A stretch of DNA of 62,164 nucleotides from Vicinamibacteraceae bacterium (GTDB lineage Bacteria; Acidobacteriota; Thermoanaerobaculia; Multivoradales; Multivoraceae), in NCBI GenBank assembly GCA_012270995.1, contig JAAXHG010000091.1:1-62164 (forward strand), written 5' to 3'. The notes under the pieces are model-generated. The model made no database searches. It had not been told where the DNA came from and saw only the letters and a program-made list of their open reading frames with translations. The position numbers and the translations under genes were made by a program. This document shows positions 33,521 to 41,392 of this stretch, one piece after another. The stretch's first letter is position 1, and each line of letters begins with the position of its first letter.

Positions 33521-35395
33521 ATGCTCCTGCTCAACCCCGCGCGGTCTGCTTTGCTGGTCTTCGCCGTGAGTTCCGTCTCCTGTGCGGCCCCGTCGGCCCG
33601 GGACGCCGGTGGCGCTCCCGACCCTGGCAGTGCGGGCGTCTCGCCCGCATCCCCCGCCGACCGCGTCGCCCTGTTCGGCGACATGCACATCCACACGATG
33701 TACTCCCACGACGCGTTCATGGGCACGGTCCGCACGACGCCTGACGACGCCTACCGGTACGCCAGAGGGGAGGCGATCCCGCATCCGTCGGGTGAATCGA
33801 TCCGCCTTTCCGGCGCGCCGCTCGATTTCCTCGCGGTGACGGACCACGCGGAGTACCTGGGTGCCCTGGCGGCGCTGATCGACCCCTCGAGCCCGACCTA
33901 CGGGCACCCGTTGACCGAGGATCTGTTCAACGGCCAGGGCCGCGACGCCCGGGCGCGGCTGGGAGCGCTGAGCCGGTTGCGGGAACTGGGCCGGGCGGGC
34001 GACCCGATCAACGGCCCGAAGGTGCGGGCAAGCGCCTGGCAGCGGGTCATCGAGGCCGCCGAGCGGCACAACGATCCGGGCCGGTTCACCGCCCTGATCG
34101 GCTACGAGTACACCAAGGGGGTGGGTGGGCGCCACGTGCACCGGAACGTCATCTTCCGGGGCAGCGAGGCGCCGGAGCTTCCATTCAGTTCGCTGGACGG
34201 CGACCCCGAGGACCTATGGAACTGGCTCGACGGCCTGCGCGGCGAGGGCATCGAAGCGCTGGCGATGCCGCACAACATGAACCAGAGCGACGGCCTGGCC
34301 TTTCCCGACCGGGAGACCTGGAAGGGTGCGGAGATCGACGCGGAGTTCGCGGCCAAGCGGATTCGGAACGAACCGGTGGCCGAGATCAGCCAGCAGAAGG
34401 GCACGTCGGAGGTTCATCCGTCGCTGTCGCCGAACGACGAATGGGCCGACTTCCAGATCGTCCAGTACTACCTGGACCGGGTGAACAACACGGACCCGAT
34501 CTCGGTCTTCAAGGGCGGCTACTGGCGGGACGCGCTGCTGACCGGGCTCGAGATGGAGGAGCGCCTGGGAGTGAACCCCTATGCCCTCGGCGCGATCGGC
34601 TCGAGCGACAGCCACGTCTCCGCCGGCTCCTTCGAGGAGGACAACCGCTTCACGTCGAGGACGAACACACCCCAGGCCCGCGGCTCTGCCTACCGCGAGG
34701 AGGACGGCGGCTGGGAGAACTTCTGGACCCCGCGTCAGGCGACGCATGGCACGGGCGGCCTGGCCGGAGTGTGGGCGGATACGAACACGCGCGCCGCGAT
34801 CTTCGACGCGCTCAAGCGCCGCGAGTCGTTCGCGACCTCGGGCACCCGCATCCGGGTGCGCTTCTTCGGCGGCTTCGGGCTCGATGTGGCGGTTACGGAG
34901 GCTTCCGACCCGATCGCCACCGCGTACGAGGCCGGCGTGCCGATGGGCGGCGACCTGGAAGGCGGCGGCGACGACGCCCCGAGCTTCCTCGTCTGGGCGC
35001 TGCGCGATCCGGAGAACGCCTGGCTGCAGCGGGCCCAGGTCATCAAGGGCTGGCTGGAGGACGGCGAAACCAAGGAACAGGTCTACGACGTCGTCTGCTC
35101 GGACGGCCTGGAGCCCGACCCCGAGACACACCGCTGCGAGGACAACGGCGCCGAAGTCAACCTGGACGACTGCTCGATCAGCCGGGACAAGGGCGCCGTC
35201 GAACTCCGGAGCACCTGGACCGACCCGGACTTCGACCCGGGCGCCCGTTCCTTCTACTATGTCCGCGTGCTCGAGAACCCGACCTGCCGCTGGTCCACGT
35301 GGGACGCGCTCAGCCTCGGCATCGAGCCGAACCCCGATCTCCACGCCACACACCAGGAACGGGCGTGGAGCTCGCCGATCTGGTACACGCCGTAG
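33521..35395 (+). CDS. DUF3604 lipoprotein (PHP-like metal-dependent hydrolase)
   Basis: This gene encodes 624 aa with AGGAGG before the ATG. The N-terminus is lipoprotein-like (VFAVSSVSC, Cys near residue 21). The DUF3604 core begins FGDMHIHTMYSHDAFMGTV and continues with LDFLAVTDHAEYLG, RHVHRNVIFRGSEAPELPF and GAIGSSDSHV. Those His/Asp residues match PHP-type metal sites. The enzyme activity of DUF3604 is not established; it is often found near sulfatases. A palindromic repeat (33631-33649) is embedded in the linker and encodes AGVSPA. A paralogue is at 42.9-44.7 kb. Confidence 0.88.
   Translation: MLLLNPARSALLVFAVSSVSCAAPSARDAGGAPDPGSAGVSPASPADRVALFGDMHIHTMYSHDAFMGTVRTTPDDAYRYARGEAIPHPSGESIRLSGAPLDFLAVTDHAEYLGALAALIDPSSPTYGHPLTEDLFNGQGRDARARLGALSRLRELGRAGDPINGPKVRASAWQRVIEAAERHNDPGRFTALIGYEYTKGVGGRHVHRNVIFRGSEAPELPFSSLDGDPEDLWNWLDGLRGEGIEALAMPHNMNQSDGLAFPDRETWKGAEIDAEFAAKRIRNEPVAEISQQKGTSEVHPSLSPNDEWADFQIVQYYLDRVNNTDPISVFKGGYWRDALLTGLEMEERLGVNPYALGAIGSSDSHVSAGSFEEDNRFTSRTNTPQARGSAYREEDGGWENFWTPRQATHGTGGLAGVWADTNTRAAIFDALKRRESFATSGTRIRVRFFGGFGLDVAVTEASDPIATAYEAGVPMGGDLEGGGDDAPSFLVWALRDPENAWLQRAQVIKGWLEDGETKEQVYDVVCSDGLEPDPETHRCEDNGAEVNLDDCSISRDKGAVELRSTWTDPDFDPGARSFYYVRVLENPTCRWSTWDALSLGIEPNPDLHATHQERAWSSPIWYTP
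33631..33649. repeat. Short palindromic repeat inside a coding linker
   Basis: TGCGGGCG-TCT-CGCCCGCA forms an 8-bp stem. In frame it is translated as part of GSAGVSPASP in the N-terminal linker of the DUF3604 lipoprotein. A related stem (CCGCGGGTC/GACCCGCGG) is in the intergenic repeat block at 36757-36777. Confidence 0.6.
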
Positions 35396-35412
35396 GCAGC
35401 CCGCTCCCTAGC

Positions 35413-36702
35413 CTAGCCGGCGGTCGTCTCTTCCGCTTCCGCCGTCACGACCGGCTCCAGCTTCAGCATCGCGCCGTCGGTTTCGTCGGTGATCACGTAG
35501 ATCAGGCCGTCGGGCCCCTGACGGACGTCGCGGATGCGCTTGCCGATCTCCTTGAGGAGCCATTCGCGGCCGAGTTCCTCGCCGGCCTCGCTGAAGATGA
35601 GGCGTTCGAGGTGGCCGGTGTTCGGCATCCGGCCGGTCATCAGCGCGCCGGCGAACAGGTTGCCCTTCCACTCGGGGAAGGCGTCGCCGGTGTAGAACAT
35701 GAGCCCCGAGGGGGCGATGGACGGCAGCCAGAAGATCGCGGGTTCCTCCATGCCCTCGGCCCAGAAACGCTCGGAGATGCGCACGCCGTTGTAGTGGCGG
35801 CCGTAGGAGACGACCGGCCAGCCGTAGTTCTTGCCGGCCTCGATCGCGTTCAGCTCGTCACCGCCCTGCGCGGCGTGCTCGGTGGTCCAGGGCTGGTTCG
35901 TCTTCGGGTGGAGCGCCAGTCCCATCTGGTTCCGGTGGCCCATCGAGTACACCTCCGGCTTGTGTCCCTCCATGCCGACGAAGGGGTTGTCGTCGGGCAC
36001 GCTGCCGTCGAGCCGCAGGCGCAGCGTCTTGCCGGCGTGGCTGTTCGGGTCCTGGGCCAGCTTGGCGTGGCCGGAGAAGCTCTGCGCGCCGTCGACCAGG
36101 TCGGCGCCGAAGGCTCCGCCCATCGTCATGTACATGATGTCCTCGCCGGGGACGAAGGCGAGGCGGGCGGCGGCGATCGAGCCGCCCCAGGGCTCGGCGA
36201 CGAACACGTCCTCGACGTCGACGAGGGACATGCCGTCGAGCTTGCCGCGGACCAGGGCGACGGTGCCCTCGCGGCCCGAGACCTGCCGGGTGTAGGTGAG
36301 ATAGACGTAGCCGTTGTCCGCGAAGTGCGGGTGGATGGCGACTTCCATCATGCCGGCGAGGCTGCGGGCGAGGACGTCGTCGGGGACGCCGGCGATCGGC
36401 TCGTCGACGAGCACGCCGTCGCGGACCAGGCGCAGAGCGCCCCCGCGCTCGGTGACCAGCATGTCGCCCTTGGGCAGGAAGGCCAGGGACCACGGGCGGT
36501 TGATGCCGCGGACGACGACGGACACCTTCACCTCGGGAATCACGTGGGTGTTCATGATCCACGGCTCGTCGGGCAGTTCGACGCGGGGAATGCCGCTGCG
36601 GCCGCCGCCGTATCCGGTCTGCGCGACGGCTTGGGCGGCCACGGCGGCCGCGAGCAGAAGCGCCAGAAGCGGAACAAGTCGTGTCTTCGTTCTTTGGTTC
36701 AT
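35413..36702 (-). CDS. PQQ-type glucose/sorbosone dehydrogenase-like beta-propeller
   Basis: This gene encodes 429 aa from the ATG at 36702, with GTAGGAGGC upstream. A signal peptide (LVPLLALLLAAAVAAQAVAQ) is followed by a beta-propeller of the GSDH family: VVRGINRPWSLAFLPKGDMLVTER, VAIHPHFADNGYVYLTYT, SMGHRNQMGLALHP, GDELNAIEAGKNYGWP (each read in parts) and IRDVRQGPDGLIYVITDE. Members are periplasmic aldose dehydrogenases using PQQ. No PQQ synthesis genes are in the window. The next upstream gene on this strand is a small cytochrome c, a plausible electron partner. Confidence 0.88.
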   Translation of the reverse strand: MNQRTKTRLVPLLALLLAAAVAAQAVAQTGYGGGRSGIPRVELPDEPWIMNTHVIPEVKVSVVVRGINRPWSLAFLPKGDMLVTERGGALRLVRDGVLVDEPIAGVPDDVLARSLAGMMEVAIHPHFADNGYVYLTYTRQVSGREGTVALVRGKLDGMSLVDVEDVFVAEPWGGSIAAARLAFVPGEDIMYMTMGGAFGADLVDGAQSFSGHAKLAQDPNSHAGKTLRLRLDGSVPDDNPFVGMEGHKPEVYSMGHRNQMGLALHPKTNQPWTTEHAAQGGDELNAIEAGKNYGWPVVSYGRHYNGVRISERFWAEGMEEPAIFWLPSIAPSGLMFYTGDAFPEWKGNLFAGALMTGRMPNTGHLERLIFSEAGEELGREWLLKEIGKRIRDVRQGPDGLIYVITDETDGAMLKLEPVVTAEAEETTAG

Positions 36703-36723
36703 CGCGAGCCTCCTACTTCGCAC

Positions 36724-36804
36724 GCTGGGTGCGCCGGCGTCGCCGCCGCCTTGTAACCGCGGGTCTCTGACCCGCGGAGAAGAACGCGCCGGCCGTCAGG
36801 CCGG
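36724..36804. repeat. Block of three GC-rich palindromes
   Basis: Between the sugar dehydrogenase and the cytochrome gene lie, in order, CTGGGTGCGCCGGCG (36725-36739), a 9-bp stem CCGCGGGTC/GACCCGCGG with loop TCT (36757-36777), and CCGGCC/GGCCGG with loop GTCA (36789-36804). Members of the same set recur at 38543, 40351, 51080 and 58714. Confidence 0.7.
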
Positions 36805-36812
36805 ATCCGCTT

Positions 36813-37235
36813 CTACCCATCCCCTTCAGCCTCATCCGCCGCCTCCGGCCACTCGGCCCCTTGCAGGATCCACAGCCGGATCGTCTCGATCTGCTCTTCG
36901 GTCAACTGGGTGCCGGCCTCGTAGGGCGGCATCCGCATCTCCAGGAACTCTGAACTCACCCGGATGTAGATCTCGCTGTCGGCGGGATCGCCGGGGGCGA
37001 TGTTGGGGAAACCGCCGAGGTCCTTGAAGGCCAGCTCCTTGACGTCGAGGCGAAGATCCGCCTCGCGGCGCGACCTGTCCTCGCCGTGGCACTCGTAGCA
37101 GAACGTCTCGAGGATCGGCTTTACCTGGGTGAGGTAGTCGACCTTGTCGTCGTCCTGGCCGCTCGCCGGTGGGGTTCCGATCGAGCCGGCGACCAAGAGC
37201 ATCAGCGAAATCGTGAACGAACGCCGCGCTTGCAT
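36813..37235 (-). CDS. Small periplasmic c-type cytochrome (Planctomycete-type)
   Basis: This gene encodes 140 aa from the ATG at 37235. A signal peptide ends near ASGQ. One haem site, CYECH, lies in VDYLTQVKPILETFCYECHG, the pattern of the PSC1 cytochrome family. A distal Met is likely in EFLEMRMPPYEAG. The C-terminal half, LTEEQIETIRLWILQGAEWP, is also typical. It lies upstream of the PQQ-type dehydrogenase on the same strand and could take its electrons. Bases 37236-37474 upstream hold no gene. They contain a CGGCTA/TAGCCG hairpin near 37307-37323 whose minus-strand reading includes GCTAGACT, a possible -10 for this gene. Confidence 0.85.
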   Translation of the reverse strand: MQARRSFTISLMLLVAGSIGTPPASGQDDDKVDYLTQVKPILETFCYECHGEDRSRREADLRLDVKELAFKDLGGFPNIAPGDPADSEIYIRVSSEFLEMRMPPYEAGTQLTEEQIETIRLWILQGAEWPEAADEAEGDG

Positions 37236-37444
37236 AACCCTTCCTCTTCCCCTCCAAGCCATGAGATCCGCGGCGGGTCAACGGTTCGACCGATCGCGGC
37301 GGGTCTCGGCTACAGTCTAGCCGTTTTCTTGGGCAGCGGCTCAGCGAATCCGCGGCGTCGCGTACTGGGCCGGCGGAGGGACCGCGACGGAGGAGGTCGT
37401 CGCCTTCCGGCTGCCGTAGGCGGGCGCCATCCCGCGGCGATTGC

Positions 37445-37450
37445 TACAGT
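37445..37450 (+). promoter_or_regulatory. Candidate -10 box (GCTACAGT)
   Basis: TACAGT lies 24 bases before the ATG at 37475. The octamer GCTACAGT is identical to that at 10221. Confidence 0.42.
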
Positions 37451-37474
37451 TCTCCCTCTATCGTCACGCCAAGC

Positions 37475-38530
37475 ATGTCTACACACGACGAGAGCAAGGG
37501 CCCCGAGGGCTACGACCGGCCCGCCGTCGAAGCCTGGATCGCTGAACACGTCGATTGCCTGACGCCGCCGCTCACGTGGACGCGGCTCGAGGGCGGCCAC
37601 TCGAACCTGACCTACCGGCTCGACGACACGGAAGGCGGCACGGCGGTCATCCGGCGTCCGCCCCAGGGCAAGCTGTTGCCGAAGGCCCACGACATGAATC
37701 GGGAGTGGGCGCTGATCTCGGCGCTCGGGTCGACGGCGGTGCCGGTTCCTCCGGCGATCGCGTTTTGCGAGAGCCCGGACATAACCGGCGCCTGGTTCTA
37801 CGTCATGGGTCGGGTGAATGGCCGTCCGCTGTACAGCGCCGCGAACACCGAGGAGTGGGTCCCCGAAGACCGGCGTACAAGGCTGGCCCACTCGTTCATC
37901 GACGTGCTCGCCGACCTGCACGACGTGGACCCGGACGAGGTGGGGCTGGGCAAGCTCGGAAAGCGGGACAGCTACGTTGGACGGCAGCTCCGCACCTGGT
38001 ACCGGTCCTGGACCGCGTCCGTCGAACCGGCGCAGCTCGACGACCCGCGAGCGCACGAACTGCAGCGCTACTTCCTGGATCACCTGCCGGAGCAGGGACC
38101 GGCGCGCGTCGTCCACGGCGACTACGGCCTGCACAATTGCCTCGTGGGGCCCGACTCGACGATCGCCGCCGTCGTCGACTGGGAGATCTCGACCCTGGGT
38201 GATCCGCTGGCCGATCTGGCCTACGCGATGAACCAGTGGATCCCGGGCACGAACACGATGCCGAGCGGTCGGGGCACCGCCACGTCCGTGCCAGGGTTCC
38301 CGTCCCGCGAGGCACTTCTGGAGCGCTATGCCGAGCGTACCGGGCGGGACCTGTCGAACCTCGACTACTACGTCGGCTTCAACCGCTGGAAGTCGGCCGC
38401 CATCTCGCACGGCGTCTATGCCCGCTACATGGAAGGCAAGAAGAGCACGAAGGGCCTCGACCTGGACGAGATGCGCGAGCGCATCTTGCGGACCCTCGAC
38501 CTGGCTGAGGAGGCGGTGAGCCGTCTGTAG
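37475..38530 (+). CDS. Aminoglycoside-phosphotransferase-like kinase (ACAD10/11-type)
   Basis: This gene encodes 351 aa of the APH/choline-kinase fold. The glycine-rich region is LEGGHSNLTYRLDD, the ATP-site Lys region is VIRRPPQGKLLPKAHDMNRE, the catalytic loop is VVHGDYGLHNCLV and the metal loop is AVVDWEISTLGDPLADLAY. The pattern, including PLYSAANTEEWVPEDRR and the C-terminal FNRWKSAAISHGVYARY, matches the kinase domain of ACAD10/ACAD11, which phosphorylates 4-hydroxyacyl-CoA. The dehydrogenase half is absent. I infer a role in hydroxy-fatty-acid breakdown; the substrate is untested. Confidence 0.85.
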   Translation: MSTHDESKGPEGYDRPAVEAWIAEHVDCLTPPLTWTRLEGGHSNLTYRLDDTEGGTAVIRRPPQGKLLPKAHDMNREWALISALGSTAVPVPPAIAFCESPDITGAWFYVMGRVNGRPLYSAANTEEWVPEDRRTRLAHSFIDVLADLHDVDPDEVGLGKLGKRDSYVGRQLRTWYRSWTASVEPAQLDDPRAHELQRYFLDHLPEQGPARVVHGDYGLHNCLVGPDSTIAAVVDWEISTLGDPLADLAYAMNQWIPGTNTMPSGRGTATSVPGFPSREALLERYAERTGRDLSNLDYYVGFNRWKSAAISHGVYARYMEGKKSTKGLDLDEMRERILRTLDLAEEAVSRL

Positions 38531-38542
38531 CCGCCGAGTGTC

Positions 38543-38570
38543 GGTGCGCCGGCCCTCCGGCCGGCTCCGC
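38543..38570. repeat. GC-rich palindrome of the recurring set
   Basis: GGTGCGCCGGCCCTCCGGCCGGC contains a CCGGCC/GGCCGG stem with loop CTCC (38549-38564), matching the third palindrome of the block at 36.8 kb. It lies in the gap between the kinase and the soxC-like gene. Confidence 0.6.
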
Positions 38571-38618
38571 ACTGTAGGGACGTCGCGCTAGGCTATCCGT
38601 TCCCATAGGAGGACGGAC

Positions 38619-39828
38619 ATGAGCAAGCAGCGGCCCAGCCGTCGCGCCTTCATCGGACTCGCCGGGGCCGCCGCGGCGAGTTCGCTCCATCCCGCGGCCC
38701 GCGCGCAGACGCCCGGCGGGATCCGGGACCTCGGCGAGACTCCGAGGGAGTACGGGAGACCCTCGCCGTTCGTGGGGTCGAAGCGATGGAGCCGCGCCCC
38801 CGATGCGACGGCGTTCGTCGTCGAACACGCCGCTGGCGGATCTTGAGGGCATCGTCACGCCGTCCGGCCTCCATTTCGAGCGCCATCACACGGGTGTGCC
38901 GGCGATCGACCCGGACACCCACCGGCTGACCATTCACGGGCTCGTCGACCGTCCGCTCGTGTTCATGATCGACGACCTGGTCCGTATGCCTTCCGTGTCC
39001 CGGTTTCACTTCATCGAATGTTCGGGCAACAGCGCCCGCGAATGGTCGCCCGCCGGCGCGGCGAACGTGCAGCTCAGCCACGGACTGGCGAGCTGCAGCG
39101 AGTGGACCGGCGTCCTCTTGGCCGACCTCCTCGACGAAGTCGGAGTGAAGCCGGAGGCGAGCTGGATCGTCGCCGAGGGCGCCGACGCGGGGCTGATGAG
39201 CCGGAGCGTGCCGCTCGAGCGGGCGCTGGACGACGTGATCATCGCCTACGGCCAGAACGGCGAGGCCGTCCGGCCGGAGCAGGGCTACCCGCTACGGCTC
39301 CTCGTACCCGGCTGCGAGGGGAGTGTCAGCGTCAAGTGGCTGCGCCGGCTCGAGGTCGCGCACATGCCGTCGATGGCCCGCGACGAGACCTCGAAGTACA
39401 CGGACCTGCTGCCGGACGGCACGGCGCGCCAGTTCACTCTGGTCATGGACGCGAAATCGGTGATCACCCGGCCCTCGGGCGAGCAGAAGCTGGATCGGCC
39501 CGGCTTCCGGGAGATTCGCGGGTTGGCCTGGTCGGGCCGCGGTGCGATCTCCCGCGTCGAGGTCTCCACCGACGGAGGCGGCTCCTGGGCCGACGCCGAG
39601 ATCGAGGGTCCGCGGTACGCGAAGTCCTTCACGCGCTTCCGCTCCCCCTGGCGCTGGGACGGCGGCCGCCACGTCCTCATGTCCCGGGCGACGGACGACA
39701 CGGGCTACGTTCAGCCGACCCTGGCGGCCCTCCTCGAGGCGCGGGGCCGGGCGACGATCTACCACAACAACCGGATCAAGGCCTGGGAAGTCCATGAGTC
39801 GGGGGAGGTGACGAATGTCGAGGCGTAG
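38619..39828 (+). pseudogene. soxC: Sulfite dehydrogenase catalytic subunit SoxC/SorA-like, frameshifted
   Basis: The first frame (38619-38846, AGGAGG upstream) has a Tat-type signal SRRAFIGLAGAAAASSL and runs to GRPSPFVGSKRWSRAPD. The rest continues in the next frame from about 38803: NTPLADLEGIVTPSGLHFERHH, the Mo-pterin Cys in FHFIECSGNS, LLVPGCEGSVSVKWLRRLEV and a C-terminal dimer domain (read in parts). Removing one C from the run at 38797-38801 restores one continuous SoxC-like protein with no other loss. It oxidises sulfite or sulfane sulfur in the periplasm. It may be a true null or a single-base sequence error. Confidence 0.85.
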
Positions 39829-40335
39829 CGGCCTGGTTGCTGCCGCCCTCATCGTCGCAGCGGGTGCGGCGATCGCCGCCGAGTCGGAGCGCGCCGGGCT
39901 CGGCCACGAAGCCACCGCGGAGGAACTGAGCGCCGCTGGCTACACCGTCTTCCCCGACGGTAGGGGCCTGCCGCAAGGCCGGGGAACCGCCAGGGAGGGC
40001 AAGGCCGTCTACCAGCAGTTCTGCGCTGCCTGCCACGGTCGGAACGCCGAAGGCGACGAGGCCGCGGCAGCCTGACCTCGGAGCGGCCGCGCAAGACGGT
40101 CGAGAGCTACTGGCCCTACACCACGACCCTCTGGGACTACCTCCGCCGCTCCATGCCCTACGAGTCGCCGGGATCGCTGACAAACGACGAGATCTACGGC
40201 GTCGTCGCGCACCTGCTGAACCTGATGGGCCTTGTCGGCGAGGACGACGTGCTCGACCGGAAGAGCCTGCCGAGGATCGAGATGCCGAACCGGGACGGTT
40301 TCGTCCCTGACGACCGGCCGGATACGGTAGGATAG
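39815..40335 (+). pseudogene. soxD: SoxD/SorB-like cytochrome c subunit, frameshifted with deletion
   Basis: It starts 14 bases inside the soxC end, with GGAGGTGA before its ATG. Frame one gives a signal peptide, GLGHEATAEELSAAGYTVFPDGRGLP and the haem site CAACH, then stops at 40075. The rest of a SoxD-type protein continues in another frame: SLTSERPRKTVESYWPYTTT, SMPYESPGSLTNDEIYGVVA and MPNRDGFVPDDRPD (with the likely axial Met). About ten residues usually present after CHGxNAEG (a GPRLxGG segment) are missing, so this is a small deletion and not only a base slip. It is the haem partner of soxC. Confidence 0.82.
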
Positions 40336-40350
40336 AGAAGCGAGGCCGCT

Positions 40351-40380
40351 CACACTGGGGACGCCGGCGCACCCGGTGTG
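40351..40380. repeat. Near-palindromic member of the repeat set
   Basis: This 30-base sequence starts CACACTGGGGACGCCGGCGC and ends CCGGTGTG. Its reverse complement closely matches the CACACTGGGTGCGCCGGCG element at 51079 and 58714. It lies between the soxD-like and QueG-like remnants, which converge here. Confidence 0.6.
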
Positions 40381-40394
40381 GACCCTCGCGGGGG

Positions 40395-41392
40395 TTACCG
40401 GTCGACCTCCGCGTAGTCCGCTCCCACCGGACACACGAGCTGGCAGCTCTGGCAACCCGTGTAGGCGCCCTGACGCTGCACGGTCAGGTTGTAGAAGATC
40501 TGCTGCGTGGCCGGGCTACGGGCGATGTCGACCGCCTCGGCGGCGGACTTCGAGGCGAAGAGGTCGGCGAGGTGCTCGACCATGCGGTCGGGTCCGAAGG
40601 GCTGGCAGGCGCCGGCGCAGGCCTCGGCGTCGAGGCTGCGGACTTCGGCCAGGTGAGCGCCCGTGGGCGCCGAACTCGGAATCGCCGCCACGGGGCAGAC
40701 CTCGGCGCAGCGGCCGCATTCCTCGAGGCCGGGGCAGACTTCGCCTTCCAGCGGCTGTCCACAGTCGACCTCGGCATCGGTCAGGACCCCGGCCAGGAAC
40801 ACGCGCGGGCCCAGGGTCTTCGCCCGCGCCCTGATCGCCTCGGCGTGCCGCACTCCTCGAGGCCGAGGCAGAGTTCCCCGTCGAGTCCGGTGCCCGGCTC
40901 GATCTCGGCGGAGGTCAAGACGCCCGCGAAGAAGACCCGGGGGCCGTAGTCCGGCGTCAGGACCATCCGGTTCAGGCCGAGCGTCCCGAGACCGGCGAGC
41001 ACCGCGCCCTCGCGCAGCAGAGGCGAGCCCTGACCGGCCGGAAGAACGTCCCCCGGCGTCCTCTTAGCGAAGTCGAGCGAAGCCGGGGAGACGGGCAGTG
41101 CGAGCGCGCCGCGGCGTTCGAGGCCCAACGCGATCCGCTCGGCGGCGAACTCGAGGGCCCGCAGGCTCCGCCGGCCGGCGAGCTGCTTGCTCGGCAGGTG
41201 CTTCGCCCACAGCACGCCGCGCAGCGTGCGCTTGCCGAGCACGAGGAGGGTACGGGCCTCTTCGCTCAGCGTGGAGGGCCGGTGTCGTTCGTCGAGCCGG
41301 CGCTCGAGGTCGGAGGTCGAAGCGAATCCGACGAGGTCGATCGAGAGACTCTGGGCGAGCGCCTCGACAGACTGGCGGTCGTCAGTCGTCAC
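40395..41392 (-). pseudogene. QueG-like [4Fe-4S] protein, two paralogue pieces out of frame
   Basis: A GTG at 41392 (GTGA overlap with the FG-GAP gene stop) opens a frame encoding a QueG-like cobalamin/ferredoxin-type reductase N-terminus up to YGPRVFFAGVLTSAEIEPG and LCLGLEECG near 40848. A second frame (from about 40853) repeats the same segment in variant form, GPRVFLAGVLTDAEVDCG and CPGLEECG, then carries the cluster Cys: GRCAEVCPVAAI, and CQSCQLVCPVG at the end. So two homologous pieces are joined out of frame, as if a tandem pair had collapsed. The substrate of the family member is unknown. Confidence 0.7.

Noticed and set aside
36724..36804. Intrinsic terminators formed by the palindromes
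   Set aside because: Stems are strong but lack T-runs and recur in coding DNA, so they fit REP-like repeats better.
38619..38846. A separate 75-aa Tat-exported protein
   Set aside because: Its sequence continues into SoxC after removing one C, so it is the 5' part of that gene.
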